A DNA stretch of 38,167 nucleotides from assembly GCA_900316855.1 (NCBI GenBank), contig ONEK01000020.1, forward strand, positions 29,698-67,864. Direction: 5' to 3'. Made by a program: the position numbers and the translations under genes. Under the pieces are notes generated by a model. The model had not been told where the DNA came from. It did not search any database and saw only the letters and a program-made list of their open reading frames with translations. Source of the DNA: an uncultured Lachnospiraceae bacterium. GTDB lineage: Bacteria > Bacillota > Clostridia > Lachnospirales > Lachnospiraceae. Within the stretch, counting starts at the first letter, position 1, and each line of letters starts with the position of its first letter. This document shows, piece by piece, positions 14,585-22,119 of this stretch.

Positions 14585-16364
14585 AAAATTTATACTCGCG
14601 TGCAGCCTTGGCTGGGGAGTCGCGGCGCACGGGATGATGCTGTTCAGCAAGCTCTCGTACCATGACGATATGCAGGAATTATACTCGGTCGGCGGGACGA
14701 CGATCCTGGGCCGCTGGTTTCTCGGTGTGCTTGGAAGTCTGGAGAAGCTAGTCTTCGACATGGGGAATATGTCCCTTCCGGTCGTGAACGGGCTGCTGAC
14801 GATCGTATTCGCGGGGCTTCTGTGCTGCCTGATCGCCGGCATGTTCCGCATCGAGGGGAGAGCAGAGCTTGCCGCACTGTCGGGCCTCATGGTCACAATC
14901 CCCGTCGTGACGGGACTGTTCGGCTTCCTGTTCACAGCGCACTTCTACATGCTGGGGTATCTCCTGGCGGGTGCCGGCGCGTGGCTGATCACGCGGGAGG
15001 CGGAGGGCGCTGCAGCTCTTTCCGGTGTGGAACAAGGCGATCCGGATTGTCTGGCAAAAGCGCCGTGTGAGCCGGAAAAGGCTGTGGATTTCTTCTCCGA
15101 GGATTTCGGAGAGGCGGGAAGGGAGAAGATAGAAAAGATAACAACGCCGGTTGCAGCCTTCAGTCCGATATGCGGAATCGCTGTCACAGCGTGCGCGGCT
15201 GGAATTTATCAGGGGACGCTGGCGGTGACGTTTACGCTGCTGGTCCTGACTCTGCTGCAGAGAGAGGTGTCGGAAGCGCACCCCGCTTTCCTTAAAAAAG
15301 GCTTACGCTATCTTGGCTGCGGCGCGGCAGCGGCGGTGCTGTACCTTATCATCGCGAAGGCATGCTATGCCGCACAGCATCTGGCGGTGCCGGACTACGC
15401 GGGGCTTTCGGACGTCGGAAATACCGGGGCCGGGGAGTACCTCCGGAGGGTGGTGCTCGCCTACCGCGAGACGGTTTTCCCAGACCGGACGGCGACCTAC
15501 AACATGTTCCCTGCGCATACGTATACTCTGTATCTGCTGCTGCTTGTGCTGGCGGCTGTTATGAGCATCCTTGTGCTGGTCCGGATCGTCCGCGTGGACG
15601 GGAACGCAAAGCGCGCGCTGCAGTGCCTGATCCTGATGGTGCTGCTGCCCCTTGCGATGAACATGATTTTCGTCCTGACGGACGCTGTGTGGATTCACAG
15701 CCTGGCAATGTACGGGGTGACCGGAATCTTCGTCTATGTGCTGCTGCTCACGCGTTGGGTGACGGGAATCAGCATGCTGCCGACGGGGCATACGGGAAAC
15801 GTTTTTTCGAAGGCTGACTGCGGGGATGAAGGAAATGACATTTCGCAGACGGGCTGCCGTGGTGCGGAAGGGAATAATATTTCGCAGGATGACGGAAGCG
15901 GAAAGGCCGGTAAGAGGGCAGACCGGATTTCTGTATTGATTTCCGCGGTGCTGCTTCTCCTTGCGCTGTCATATGTGCGCTATGACAACATCTGCTACCT
16001 GAAGCTGGATTTCATGCAGGAGCAGGCCAAGAGCTATTTCACGCAGCTCGCGGCGCGGATCCAGTCCGCGGACGGGTACGAGGATGGCATGAGCGTTGTG
16101 TACATGAATGAGCAGTCGAAGGAGTCGGCGGCGCTTACCGGGATGGACGAGTTCTCCTGCGTCATCACGCAGCCGTATACGGTGAACACTCTCATTAACG
16201 ACTACGCGTGGCGGACCTTCATGAAGATGTGGTGCGGATTTGACCCGCCGGTGTGGCAGGTGGACGACACCTTCGACGACCGTGAGGATGTGAAGGCGAT
16301 TCCGCGGTATCCGGCGCCCGGCTCCGTGCAGCGGATTGAGAATGTGATGGTTGTCAAGTTCTGA
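14562..16364 (+). CDS. GtrII-type glucosyltransferase domain membrane protein
   Basis: The N-terminus has a helix then LSYHDDMQELYSVGGTTILG, where the DD pair sits in the first outside loop as in GtrII/GT-C proteins, followed by RWFLGVLGSL and many membrane helices. The C-terminal domain after the last helix (FMQEQAKSYFTQLAARIQSA on) looks periplasm-facing. It probably moves glucosyl or similar residues from a polyprenyl-phosphate donor to the exported polymer. Two hydrophilic insertions lie at 15000-15152 and about 15775-15930; the second contains two 36-bp (12-residue) repeats starting near 15818 and 15854 that share EGN-ISQ. Its start overlaps the permease gene. Confidence 0.75.
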   Translation: MSSCITCKKFILACSLGWGVAAHGMMLFSKLSYHDDMQELYSVGGTTILGRWFLGVLGSLEKLVFDMGNMSLPVVNGLLTIVFAGLLCCLIAGMFRIEGRAELAALSGLMVTIPVVTGLFGFLFTAHFYMLGYLLAGAGAWLITREAEGAAALSGVEQGDPDCLAKAPCEPEKAVDFFSEDFGEAGREKIEKITTPVAAFSPICGIAVTACAAGIYQGTLAVTFTLLVLTLLQREVSEAHPAFLKKGLRYLGCGAAAAVLYLIIAKACYAAQHLAVPDYAGLSDVGNTGAGEYLRRVVLAYRETVFPDRTATYNMFPAHTYTLYLLLLVLAAVMSILVLVRIVRVDGNAKRALQCLILMVLLPLAMNMIFVLTDAVWIHSLAMYGVTGIFVYVLLLTRWVTGISMLPTGHTGNVFSKADCGDEGNDISQTGCRGAEGNNISQDDGSGKAGKRADRISVLISAVLLLLALSYVRYDNICYLKLDFMQEQAKSYFTQLAARIQSADGYEDGMSVVYMNEQSKESAALTGMDEFSCVITQPYTVNTLINDYAWRTFMKMWCGFDPPVWQVDDTFDDREDVKAIPRYPAPGSVQRIENVMVVKF

Positions 16365-16394
16365 GCATATCCCTGATGGGATATGCTCAGAACT
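16357..16394 (+). terminator. 17-bp perfect hairpin embedding the GtrII stop codon
   Basis: The 17 bases at 16357-16373 (ending GCATATCCC) are an exact inverted copy of 16378-16394, around a TGAT loop. The TGA stop (16362-16364) is inside the stem. There is no U-tract after it, so it is not a standard intrinsic terminator; it may pause RNA polymerase or protect the 3' end of the upstream message. Confidence 0.55.
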
Positions 16395-16399
16395 ACGAA

Positions 16400-16524
16400 G
16401 CCGCCGGAAAGAGCGGCATCTTCGGCGGATCATAGGCGCGAAACCGCCTTCGCGGATTTCACGCCATGTGTCTGTGGTAAAGTTCTGAGTGCATTCCCGA
16501 TGGAATGCGCCTTGAGGTATCCGT
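16400..16524 (+). promoter_or_regulatory. Hairpin leader upstream of the ABC ATPase gene (leader copy B)
   Basis: Hairpin 1 (16435-16465) has the same fold as the one before manC, with GAAA-CCGC-CTTC-GCGG-A-TTTC and a single C/A mismatch in the lower stem; 16440-16464 is identical to 42-66. Hairpin 2 (16489-16510) is GTGCATTCC/GGAATGCGC with a CGAT loop. The RBS TTGAGGT (16512-16518) is 7 nt from the ATG, exactly as at manC. The segment from AAGTTCTGAG at 16480 also echoes the start of the 16357 hairpin, suggesting duplication. A GC-rich hairpin GCCGC/GCGGC precedes it at 16400-16417. Confidence 0.6.
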
Positions 16525-17382
16525 ATGTCAGTCATTGAGTGCGAGCATGTTTCCATCCGGTATATTACGGGGGATTTCAAGTCGATCGGCCTGAAGGAGT
16601 GGGTGGTGCGGCATCTGACGCACAACTTCCATGTGAAGGAGTTCTGGGCGGACAAGGACGTGACGTTCAAGCTGGAAAAGGGTGACATGCTGGGAATCAT
16701 CGGCTCGAACGGCGCGGGGAAGTCGACGCTCTTAAAGGCGGTGACGGGGATCATGGTGCCGACGACGGGGAAAATTACCGTCAACGGGTCGATCGCGGCC
16801 CTGCTGGAGCTGGGCTCGGGCTTTGACGGCAACATGACGGTGAAGGAGAACACGTATCTTCGCGGGGCGCTCCTTGGCTACACGCGCAAATTCCTGGATG
16901 AAAAATACGACGAGATCATCCGCTTCGCGGAGCTCGAGGAGTTCCAGGACTACATGTTCAAGCAGCTCTCGTCCGGCATGAAGTCGAGGCTCGCGTTCTC
17001 GATCGCCTGCCTCGTGAATCCGGATATCCTGATCCTCGATGAGGTGCTGTCCGTCGGCGACGGCGCCTTCCGTAAGAAGTCAGGTGAGAAGATGCAGGAG
17101 ATCCTGCAGAGCGGTGTGACGGCAATCCTGGTATCGCATGTGATGCCGCAGGTGCGTGAGCTGTGCAACAAGATCCTGTGGCTCGATCACGGCAAGCAGA
17201 TCCTGTTCTCCGACGACGTGCAGACGGTGTGCGACGCTTACGAGGAGTTCCTCGCGGAGAAGAACAAAAAGCCGCCGCGCACGAAGGAAGCGGTCCTGGA
17301 GATGGCCGCGAAGTGGGAGCAGAAGGAGCGCGAGAAGGCGCAGAAGAAGCTGAAGGAAAAAGCTATCGGGAAGGAGTACTGA
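16525..17382 (+). CDS. Polysaccharide/teichoic acid ABC exporter ATPase (TagH/Wzt-like)
   Basis: The Walker A motif is GSNGAGKST at residues 60-68, the signature LSSGM at 148-152 and Walker B ILILDE at about 168-173, with the H-loop in ILVSHVMPQV. The N-terminal ~45 residues before the P-loop and LLELGSGFDGNMTVKENTYL are characteristic of the polysaccharide export subfamily. The C-terminal carbohydrate-binding domain of long Wzt proteins is absent; the end is a Lys/Glu-rich helix. It energises export through the 13808 permease. It follows a structured leader and is 4 bp from the next gene. Confidence 0.92.
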   Translation: MSVIECEHVSIRYITGDFKSIGLKEWVVRHLTHNFHVKEFWADKDVTFKLEKGDMLGIIGSNGAGKSTLLKAVTGIMVPTTGKITVNGSIAALLELGSGFDGNMTVKENTYLRGALLGYTRKFLDEKYDEIIRFAELEEFQDYMFKQLSSGMKSRLAFSIACLVNPDILILDEVLSVGDGAFRKKSGEKMQEILQSGVTAILVSHVMPQVRELCNKILWLDHGKQILFSDDVQTVCDAYEEFLAEKNKKPPRTKEAVLEMAAKWEQKEREKAQKKLKEKAIGKEY

Positions 17383-17386
17383 GCTG

Positions 17387-18742
17387 ATGGAAAATCAGTT
17401 TCATATACAGATTGAGGCTCCGCAGGATCCGACGCTGCAGGAGGATCTGGAGCGGATTGCGAGGGATGAGGCGCTGCCCCTTAATGAAATAATCGGAAAG
17501 TCGTTTCTCGTGACGGGTGCGACGGGGCTTGTCGGGTCGCTGATGGTGAAGACGCTCTGCTGTATCAGCCGCGTGAGGAACGCGAGCCTGACGATTTACG
17601 CGGTGATCCGCAATGAGGAGAAGGCACGGACGATCTACGGCGACCTGCTTGATCGCGGGGAGATCCGGCTGATCCGGGGTGACATCACGGGCGGGGACTT
17701 CGTGGAGAGCGCCGGGGAGCAGATCCGGGAATCGATCCGGAATCTGCCGTCTGGAGGATTCCCTCACCTCGATTACATCATTCACGGGGCGGCGGTGACG
17801 ACATCGAAGACGATGGTGGAGAAGCCCGTGGAGACGATCATGACCGCCATCGACGGGACGAAGAACCTGCTGGACCTTGGCGTGGCGGCCGGCGTGCGGT
17901 CGTTCGTCTACCTGTCGTCGATGGAGGTGTACGGCGATATGAGCGTGTACCGGTGCATCGGCGCCGCGCCCGGACAGGACAGGGCAGATGCGGCTGTGAC
18001 TGCGGGTGCGTGCACCTCCACCGGGAGGCCGGCGCCAGGAAAGCTTGAATGGAAATGCGGGACAGTTCCGGAAAAGTGCGAGAGTGTTTCGGGAAAATAC
18101 GGGACTGTACCGGAGAAATGTGAGGCAGCAGCCGGGGGAACGGAAAACGAGTCCTGGAAGCGGGCGGATGAGACGCGGCTCGGCTTTGTGGATCCGCAGA
18201 AGGTGCGGTCCAACTACCCGGAGTCAAAGCGAATGTGTGAGAACCTGTGCACGGCGTATCACGCGGAGTACGGTCTGTCGGTGAAGATCGCAAGGCTTGC
18301 CCAGACGTTCGGCGCCGGCATTCTGCCCTGGGAGAGAAGAGTTTTCGCGCAGTTTGCTCAGAGCGCGCTCGACGGAACGGATATCGTGCTGCACACGAGG
18401 GGACTGTCGGAGGGGAACTACTGCTACTCGCGCGACGTGATGCGCGGACTCCTCACGATCCTGCTGAAGGGCGCGGACGGGGAAGCCTATAACGTCGCGA
18501 ATGAGGAAACGCACACGACGATCGCCGGCATGGCCAACATGGTCGCGGACCGGATCGCGGACGGGAAGATCCGTGTAGTGTTTGACATTCCCGAAGCCAA
18601 TACCTTCGGCTATGCCGCGGACACGAAGCTGCAGCTCGACGCGTCGAAGCTGCGCGCGCTTGGCTGGACGCCCGAGGTTTCCCTCGAGGAAGCCTACCGC
18701 AGAACCATGGCGTCGATGAGGTGCAGGCATCATACTTCATAA
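17387..18742 (+). CDS. NAD-dependent epimerase/dehydratase (extended SDR)
   Basis: The nucleotide-binding motif TGATGLVG lies at about residues 43-50, DYIIHGAAVT and YLSSMEVYGDM follow, and the catalytic YPESK is near residue 276. It is a sugar-nucleotide epimerase, dehydratase or reductase of the locus; substrate unknown. The RBS AAGGAG (17371-17376) is inside the end of the ATPase gene, so the two are likely co-transcribed. Between MEVYGDM and ADETRLGFVDP, which are adjacent in normal members, about 70 residues are inserted (17950-18168), including three 7-residue repeats. The insertion is close to the active-site Ser/Tyr region in sequence but probably loops out. Confidence 0.85.
   Translation: MENQFHIQIEAPQDPTLQEDLERIARDEALPLNEIIGKSFLVTGATGLVGSLMVKTLCCISRVRNASLTIYAVIRNEEKARTIYGDLLDRGEIRLIRGDITGGDFVESAGEQIRESIRNLPSGGFPHLDYIIHGAAVTTSKTMVEKPVETIMTAIDGTKNLLDLGVAAGVRSFVYLSSMEVYGDMSVYRCIGAAPGQDRADAAVTAGACTSTGRPAPGKLEWKCGTVPEKCESVSGKYGTVPEKCEAAAGGTENESWKRADETRLGFVDPQKVRSNYPESKRMCENLCTAYHAEYGLSVKIARLAQTFGAGILPWERRVFAQFAQSALDGTDIVLHTRGLSEGNYCYSRDVMRGLLTILLKGADGEAYNVANEETHTTIAGMANMVADRIADGKIRVVFDIPEANTFGYAADTKLQLDASKLRALGWTPEVSLEEAYRRTMASMRCRHHTS
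18056..18118 (+). repeat. Three 21-bp coding repeats inside the epimerase insertion
   Basis: Units at 18056-18076, 18077-18097 and 18098-18118 encode CGTVPEK, CESVSGK and YGTVPEK, with a partial fourth unit starting CEAAAGG. The period is exactly 21 bp, so the frame is kept. This is direct evidence that the insertion grew, at least partly, by tandem duplication. Confidence 0.75.
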
Positions 18743-18832
18743 TGTCCCTGGCAGGATGCCTGACTGTTAAACAGAGAAGTCCTTCCTGTGCGAGGCCTCG
18801 TACCATGTCACAGCGGCTGTATCCCCATCACC

Positions 18833-19009
18833 TCAGGTATCTGGCCACGCGAATAGTCCGCTGACCTGATTATTTTCGTCCGTCTCCGGAACAAGAATTC
18901 CTTCTGAAATAGAGTAGGCGCGTCGGTAATGATTGCCCTTGTCCGGCATCGCACTGCAGAAGAACCTGGCATGACGGCATCTGATATCGCTGTACAGCCG
19001 CGAAATCAT
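18833..19009 (-). CDS. Small 58-aa ORF coupled to the AAA ATPase gene
   Basis: Its ATG overlaps the TGA of the ATPase gene as ATGA (19006-19009). The product contains RLYSDIRCRHARFFCSAMPD and SISEGILVPETDENNQVSGL and ends FAWPDT. Reading past its stop (18833-18835) the same frame continues GDGDTAAVTWYEASHRKDFSV to the next stop near 18767, so it may be the remnant of a slightly longer protein. No family is recognised. The rest of 18743-18832 shows nothing else. Whether it is a real gene is uncertain. Confidence 0.35.
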   Translation of the reverse strand: MISRLYSDIRCRHARFFCSAMPDKGNHYRRAYSISEGILVPETDENNQVSGLFAWPDT

Positions 19010-20355
19010 TCCCGCAGGACGCCGGGGTCGATTGTCACAATGGGATCGGCATATTCCTCGTTTTTCAGCAGGGAGGCCATATAGACAGGGAGATATGTGA
19101 TACGTCCGTCCCGGGAAGTGTTCGCGTCGGAGAAGACGACGGATTCCTCAATCGAATAATTCGGATCGTCCATCAGGTGATCCAGCGCTGCATGGGTGTG
19201 ATAGGCCTTGCCTGACTTCACCTCAATCGGGACAATCCTGCCGTTACATTCCACCATCAGGTCGATTTCGCCGTATTTTCTTGATTTGGAGTAGTAAACC
19301 GTGAACCCGTTTGCGGTCAGCTGCTGTGAGACGGCGTTTTCAAACAGGGCACCATTGTTGATGTCCTGATCATGATGCAGTATTTTCAGTCTGACCTCCG
19401 TGGAATAGAAAGAGTTCAGAAGCCCCACATCATTCATGAACAGCTTGAACAGGTTGCTGGACCTGCTCTGTTCGAGAGGAAGCCGCGGCTCGCCGGCGTT
19501 ATAGACAGGAACCGCCACACCGGCGTCCTTCAGCCAGAGAAAGCTGTTTTCATACCGATCGAATTTAAGCTGCTTATTGAGATAGGTGAAGATAAACCGC
19601 TTATTCTGCTTGTTCAGCTCAGAAGGGATCGCATCATAGATGTCTTCCAGCTTCAGCTTGTCCTTTTTCTCATATTTCGTGAAATCCCTTTTGTACAGCG
19701 CAACGATATCCGCGTGGACGTCTGCGACAATCTGAAGATTATTGGTGTCGAGATATTGCTGCACGGCCTGCGGCATTCCGCCGATGATCAGGTACAGATA
19801 AAAGAATTCCAGAAATTTGTCATGCATGAAGGAATCGACCGGCTTCCTCTCCCGGAAGCAGCCGCGCATCGTTTCGACCGCCCGCGGGCCTGCTCCGACA
19901 GCGGTCAGGAATTCCATGAAATCAAGGGGATAGATTTCCATCACGTGCAGATAGCCAACGGGGACGGACCGGATATCCTTCAGCTCCACGCCAAGAAGGG
20001 AACCGGAGAAAACATACTGATAGGAACCCTCGTCTACCAGAAACTTGATCAGCGTGACCGGATCAGCCGCTTCCTGAATTTCATCAAAAAACAGGATGGA
20101 TCCGTCCGTCATATCCCTGCCGGCAATCAGGGACAGGCGCATCAGGAAATCTTTCGCGTTCCGGGATTCGTTGAATATACGCGCCACCTCCGGCTGCTCG
20201 ATCAGATTGAACTCCAGAAAATTCCGACCGCTGCGTCCGGCCATTTCCCGGACAAGGAATGTCTTGCCGGTCTGCCGTGCACCGGTGAGCAGCAGAGCCT
20301 GCCCGGGCGTATTCAGATATCGCTCGATTTCCTGCTCGTATTTTCTGTACAGCAT
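19006..20355 (-). CDS. AAA (AAA_14) ATPase with DUF4143 C-terminal nuclease-like domain
   Basis: Walker A is GARQTGKT near residue 26 and Walker B is SILFFDEIQEAAD. The middle has a YLIIGGMPQAVQQYL helix pair, and the C-terminal DUF4143 domain ends with GEIDLMVE...IVPIEVKSGKAY, a PD-(D/E)XK-like core (D, E-x-K). RBS AGGAG is 7 nt before the ATG. This very common bacterial family has no firm role and is often mobile. Its reverse orientation between glycan genes suggests insertion. A distinct small ORF overlaps its stop. Confidence 0.88.
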   Translation of the reverse strand: MLYRKYEQEIERYLNTPGQALLLTGARQTGKTFLVREMAGRSGRNFLEFNLIEQPEVARIFNESRNAKDFLMRLSLIAGRDMTDGSILFFDEIQEAADPVTLIKFLVDEGSYQYVFSGSLLGVELKDIRSVPVGYLHVMEIYPLDFMEFLTAVGAGPRAVETMRGCFRERKPVDSFMHDKFLEFFYLYLIIGGMPQAVQQYLDTNNLQIVADVHADIVALYKRDFTKYEKKDKLKLEDIYDAIPSELNKQNKRFIFTYLNKQLKFDRYENSFLWLKDAGVAVPVYNAGEPRLPLEQSRSSNLFKLFMNDVGLLNSFYSTEVRLKILHHDQDINNGALFENAVSQQLTANGFTVYYSKSRKYGEIDLMVECNGRIVPIEVKSGKAYHTHAALDHLMDDPNYSIEESVVFSDANTSRDGRITYLPVYMASLLKNEEYADPIVTIDPGVLRE

Positions 20356-20398
20356 ATGTTGTCTCCTGAACCAGATCGAAGGGCCAAAAGGTTGAATG

Positions 20399-20430
20399 AT
20401 CTGCTGAAGCAGGCATTAAGGAGGTAAGTA
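20399..20430 (+). promoter_or_regulatory. Orphan leader: hairpin plus RBS without a start codon
   Basis: CTGCTGAAGCAGGCAT followed by AAGGAGGTAAGT aligns with the manC leader CTGCTGACGCAGGCAT plus TTGAGGTAAGT (76-103). At manC an ATG follows; here the equivalent place reads ATC, and no ATG or GTG lies within RBS distance. The frame of the downstream glycosyltransferase is open from 20420. It looks like a leader separated from its gene by the repeat array that follows. Confidence 0.5.
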
Positions 20431-20442
20431 TCAAAACTCGAG

Positions 20443-20575
20443 GGTTTGCGCATTGCGTGCCCTGTTTGGAGCACGCAGACTGGCCATTGATGCCCCGTTT
20501 TGCAAGCTGAAATTTGCATTCCGTGCCCCGCTATACGAAACAATGGATACATTTTTGCCCCGTTTTGCATATTTG
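20443..20575. repeat. Four degenerate ~33-bp tandem repeats
   Basis: GCCC(C)-centred units occur at 20459, 20492, 20525 and 20557, spaced 33, 33 and 32 bp, with a shared pattern CATT..TGCCCCGTTTTGCA. The two best copies (20491-20504 and 20556-20569) are TGCCCCGTTTTGCA. The array lies between the divergent ATPase and glycosyltransferase genes and stays open in the glycosyltransferase frame, as 11-residue repeats, without looking like protein. Confidence 0.7.
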
Positions 20576-20626
20576 ATTTTATTCTGTGAGGTTTGTTTTG
20601 GCAAGAGCATAAAAAGAGGAAAGGGT

Positions 20627-20655
20627 TTGCCCGAAGCGGCGCGTGCCTTTATAAT
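20627..20655 (+). promoter_or_regulatory. Promoter of the GT4 glycosyltransferase gene
   Basis: TTGCCC (20627-20632) and a perfect TATAAT (20650-20655) are 17 bp apart. The -10 box overlaps the candidate ATG at 20654, so if the promoter is used the real start must lie further on, at ATG 20663 or later. Confidence 0.5.
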
Positions 20656-21835
20656 GGACAGGATGGGCTCTGATTCCAACAAGGAACAACTGCATATTGC
20701 GATGATCGGCCACAAGCATGTGCCGTCCCGGGAGGGCGGCGTGGAGGTCGTCGTGTGGGAGCTGGCAAGAAGGCTTCGCGAACGAGGCTTCCGGGTCGAC
20801 TGCTACAACCGGAACGGGTACCACATGTCGCGGAAGGATTACGACACCGTGCCGGGCCTGCCGGGCGGGTACCGGGACGGCATTCGGATCCTCACGATTC
20901 CCACGGTAAAAAACGGAAAGCTTAACGCCATCGTTTACTCCGTGTTTGCGACGGTGCGCGCGGTGTTCGGGCACTATGACGTGATTCATTTCCACGCGGA
21001 GGGGCCGTGTCTCATGCTGTGGCTGCCGAAGCTGTGCGGGATCCCGGTTGTCGCGACGATCCACGGCCTCGACTGGGACCGGGCGAAGTGGGGAAACTTC
21101 GCTTCGCGGATGCTGAAACGGGGCGAAGCGATCGCGGCAAAGCACGCCGACGCGGTGATTGTGCTGTCGCGCAGCGTGCAGGATTATTTCCTGAAAACCT
21201 ACGGGCGGGAAACGCAGCTCATCCCGAACGGCATCAGCCGGCCGATGAAAAGGGCACCGCGGCGGATTGTGGAAAAATTCGGCCTGCAGGGCGGGGATTA
21301 CATCATGACGCTGTCGCGGATCGTGCCGGAAAAGGGAATTCATTACCTCCTCGAAGCGTACGCGGGCATTGAAAGCGACAAAAAGCTTGTCATCGTCGGT
21401 GGCTACAGCTACGCGAAGGATTACATGGACGAAATTCACACGCTCGCGAAGAAGGACCCGCGCGTCATCCTGACCGGGTGGGAGTCCGGGGAGGAGCTCG
21501 AGGAGCTGATGAGCAATCCGTACCTCTTCGTGCTGCCCTCGGATCTCGAGGGCATGTCGGTGAGCCTTCTTGAAGAGATGAGCTACGGCCAGTGCTGCCT
21601 CGTGAGCGACATTCCGGAGAACACGGACGTCGTTGGAGAACACGCACCGACGTTTCACAGGGGCGACGCGGACGATCTCCGGAAGAAGCTCCGGGAGCTT
21701 CTTGAGCATCCGGATCAGGTGCAGCGCTACCGCGACGGGGCCGCGGATTACATCTGCGGCAGATACAGCTGGGACCGCATGACGGACGAAACTGTGAAGG
21801 TGTACCGGGAAGCCATCTCGAAGAAGAAGCGCTGA
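20654..21835 (+). CDS. GT4 family glycosyltransferase (rhamnosyltransferase-like)
   Basis: HIAMIGHKHVPSREGGVEVV at the N-terminus is the start block of the DUF1972/WsaF-like GT4 group; VIHFHAEGPCLMLWLPKLCG and TIHGLDWDR, then TLSRIVPEKGIHYLLEAY and LPSDLEGMSVSLLEEMSYG (E-x7-E) give a complete GT-B protein. It transfers a hexose or deoxyhexose from an NDP donor. The start is uncertain: ATGs at 20654, 20663 and 20702 are in frame, and the RBS-like AAGGA at 20681-20685 fits none well. The reading frame stays open upstream to 20420 through the repeat array. No low-complexity insertion. Confidence 0.87.
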   Translation: MDRMGSDSNKEQLHIAMIGHKHVPSREGGVEVVVWELARRLRERGFRVDCYNRNGYHMSRKDYDTVPGLPGGYRDGIRILTIPTVKNGKLNAIVYSVFATVRAVFGHYDVIHFHAEGPCLMLWLPKLCGIPVVATIHGLDWDRAKWGNFASRMLKRGEAIAAKHADAVIVLSRSVQDYFLKTYGRETQLIPNGISRPMKRAPRRIVEKFGLQGGDYIMTLSRIVPEKGIHYLLEAYAGIESDKKLVIVGGYSYAKDYMDEIHTLAKKDPRVILTGWESGEELEELMSNPYLFVLPSDLEGMSVSLLEEMSYGQCCLVSDIPENTDVVGEHAPTFHRGDADDLRKKLRELLEHPDQVQRYRDGAADYICGRYSWDRMTDETVKVYREAISKKKR

Positions 21836-22050
21836 GGCGCCGGAAGAGCGGAAGCCTGTGGTGAAAAAGCGCGAGGGATCCGCGGAAACCATGAGAAGTA
21901 AAATGGTGAGGCGCCGTGAGAGCCAAAACCTGGGGTGAAAAAAGCGCGAGGGATCCGCGGAAACCATGAGAAGTAAAATGGCGTGGCGCCGGAAGAGCGG
22001 AAGCCCGCGGCGAAGAAGCGCGAGCAGCCCGCGGCGCAGAAATTGTGAGG
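21836..22050 (+). repeat. Three ~75-bp direct repeats after the GT4 gene
   Basis: Units start GGCGCC at 21836, 21910 and 21985. Units 1 and 2 share a long block beginning near AAAGCGCGAGGGATCCGCGG and running through ACCATGAGAAGTAAAATGG; unit 3 is partial and degenerate from about 22030. No protein or RNA is recognised. The array begins right after the GT4 stop codon and fills the gap before the GNAT gene (21836-22119). Confidence 0.75.
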
Positions 22051-22119
22051 GACCCCGTTGACGGCAGGATCAAGGCAAGGCAAGTTTAACGGCAGCAAGA
22101 CGGAGCATCGTCGAAAAGA

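Noticed and set aside
20579..21967. 462-residue antisense open frame across the GT4 gene
   Set aside because: The GT4 protein has all family motifs; the antisense product has no recognisable domain and contains the translated 75-bp repeats.
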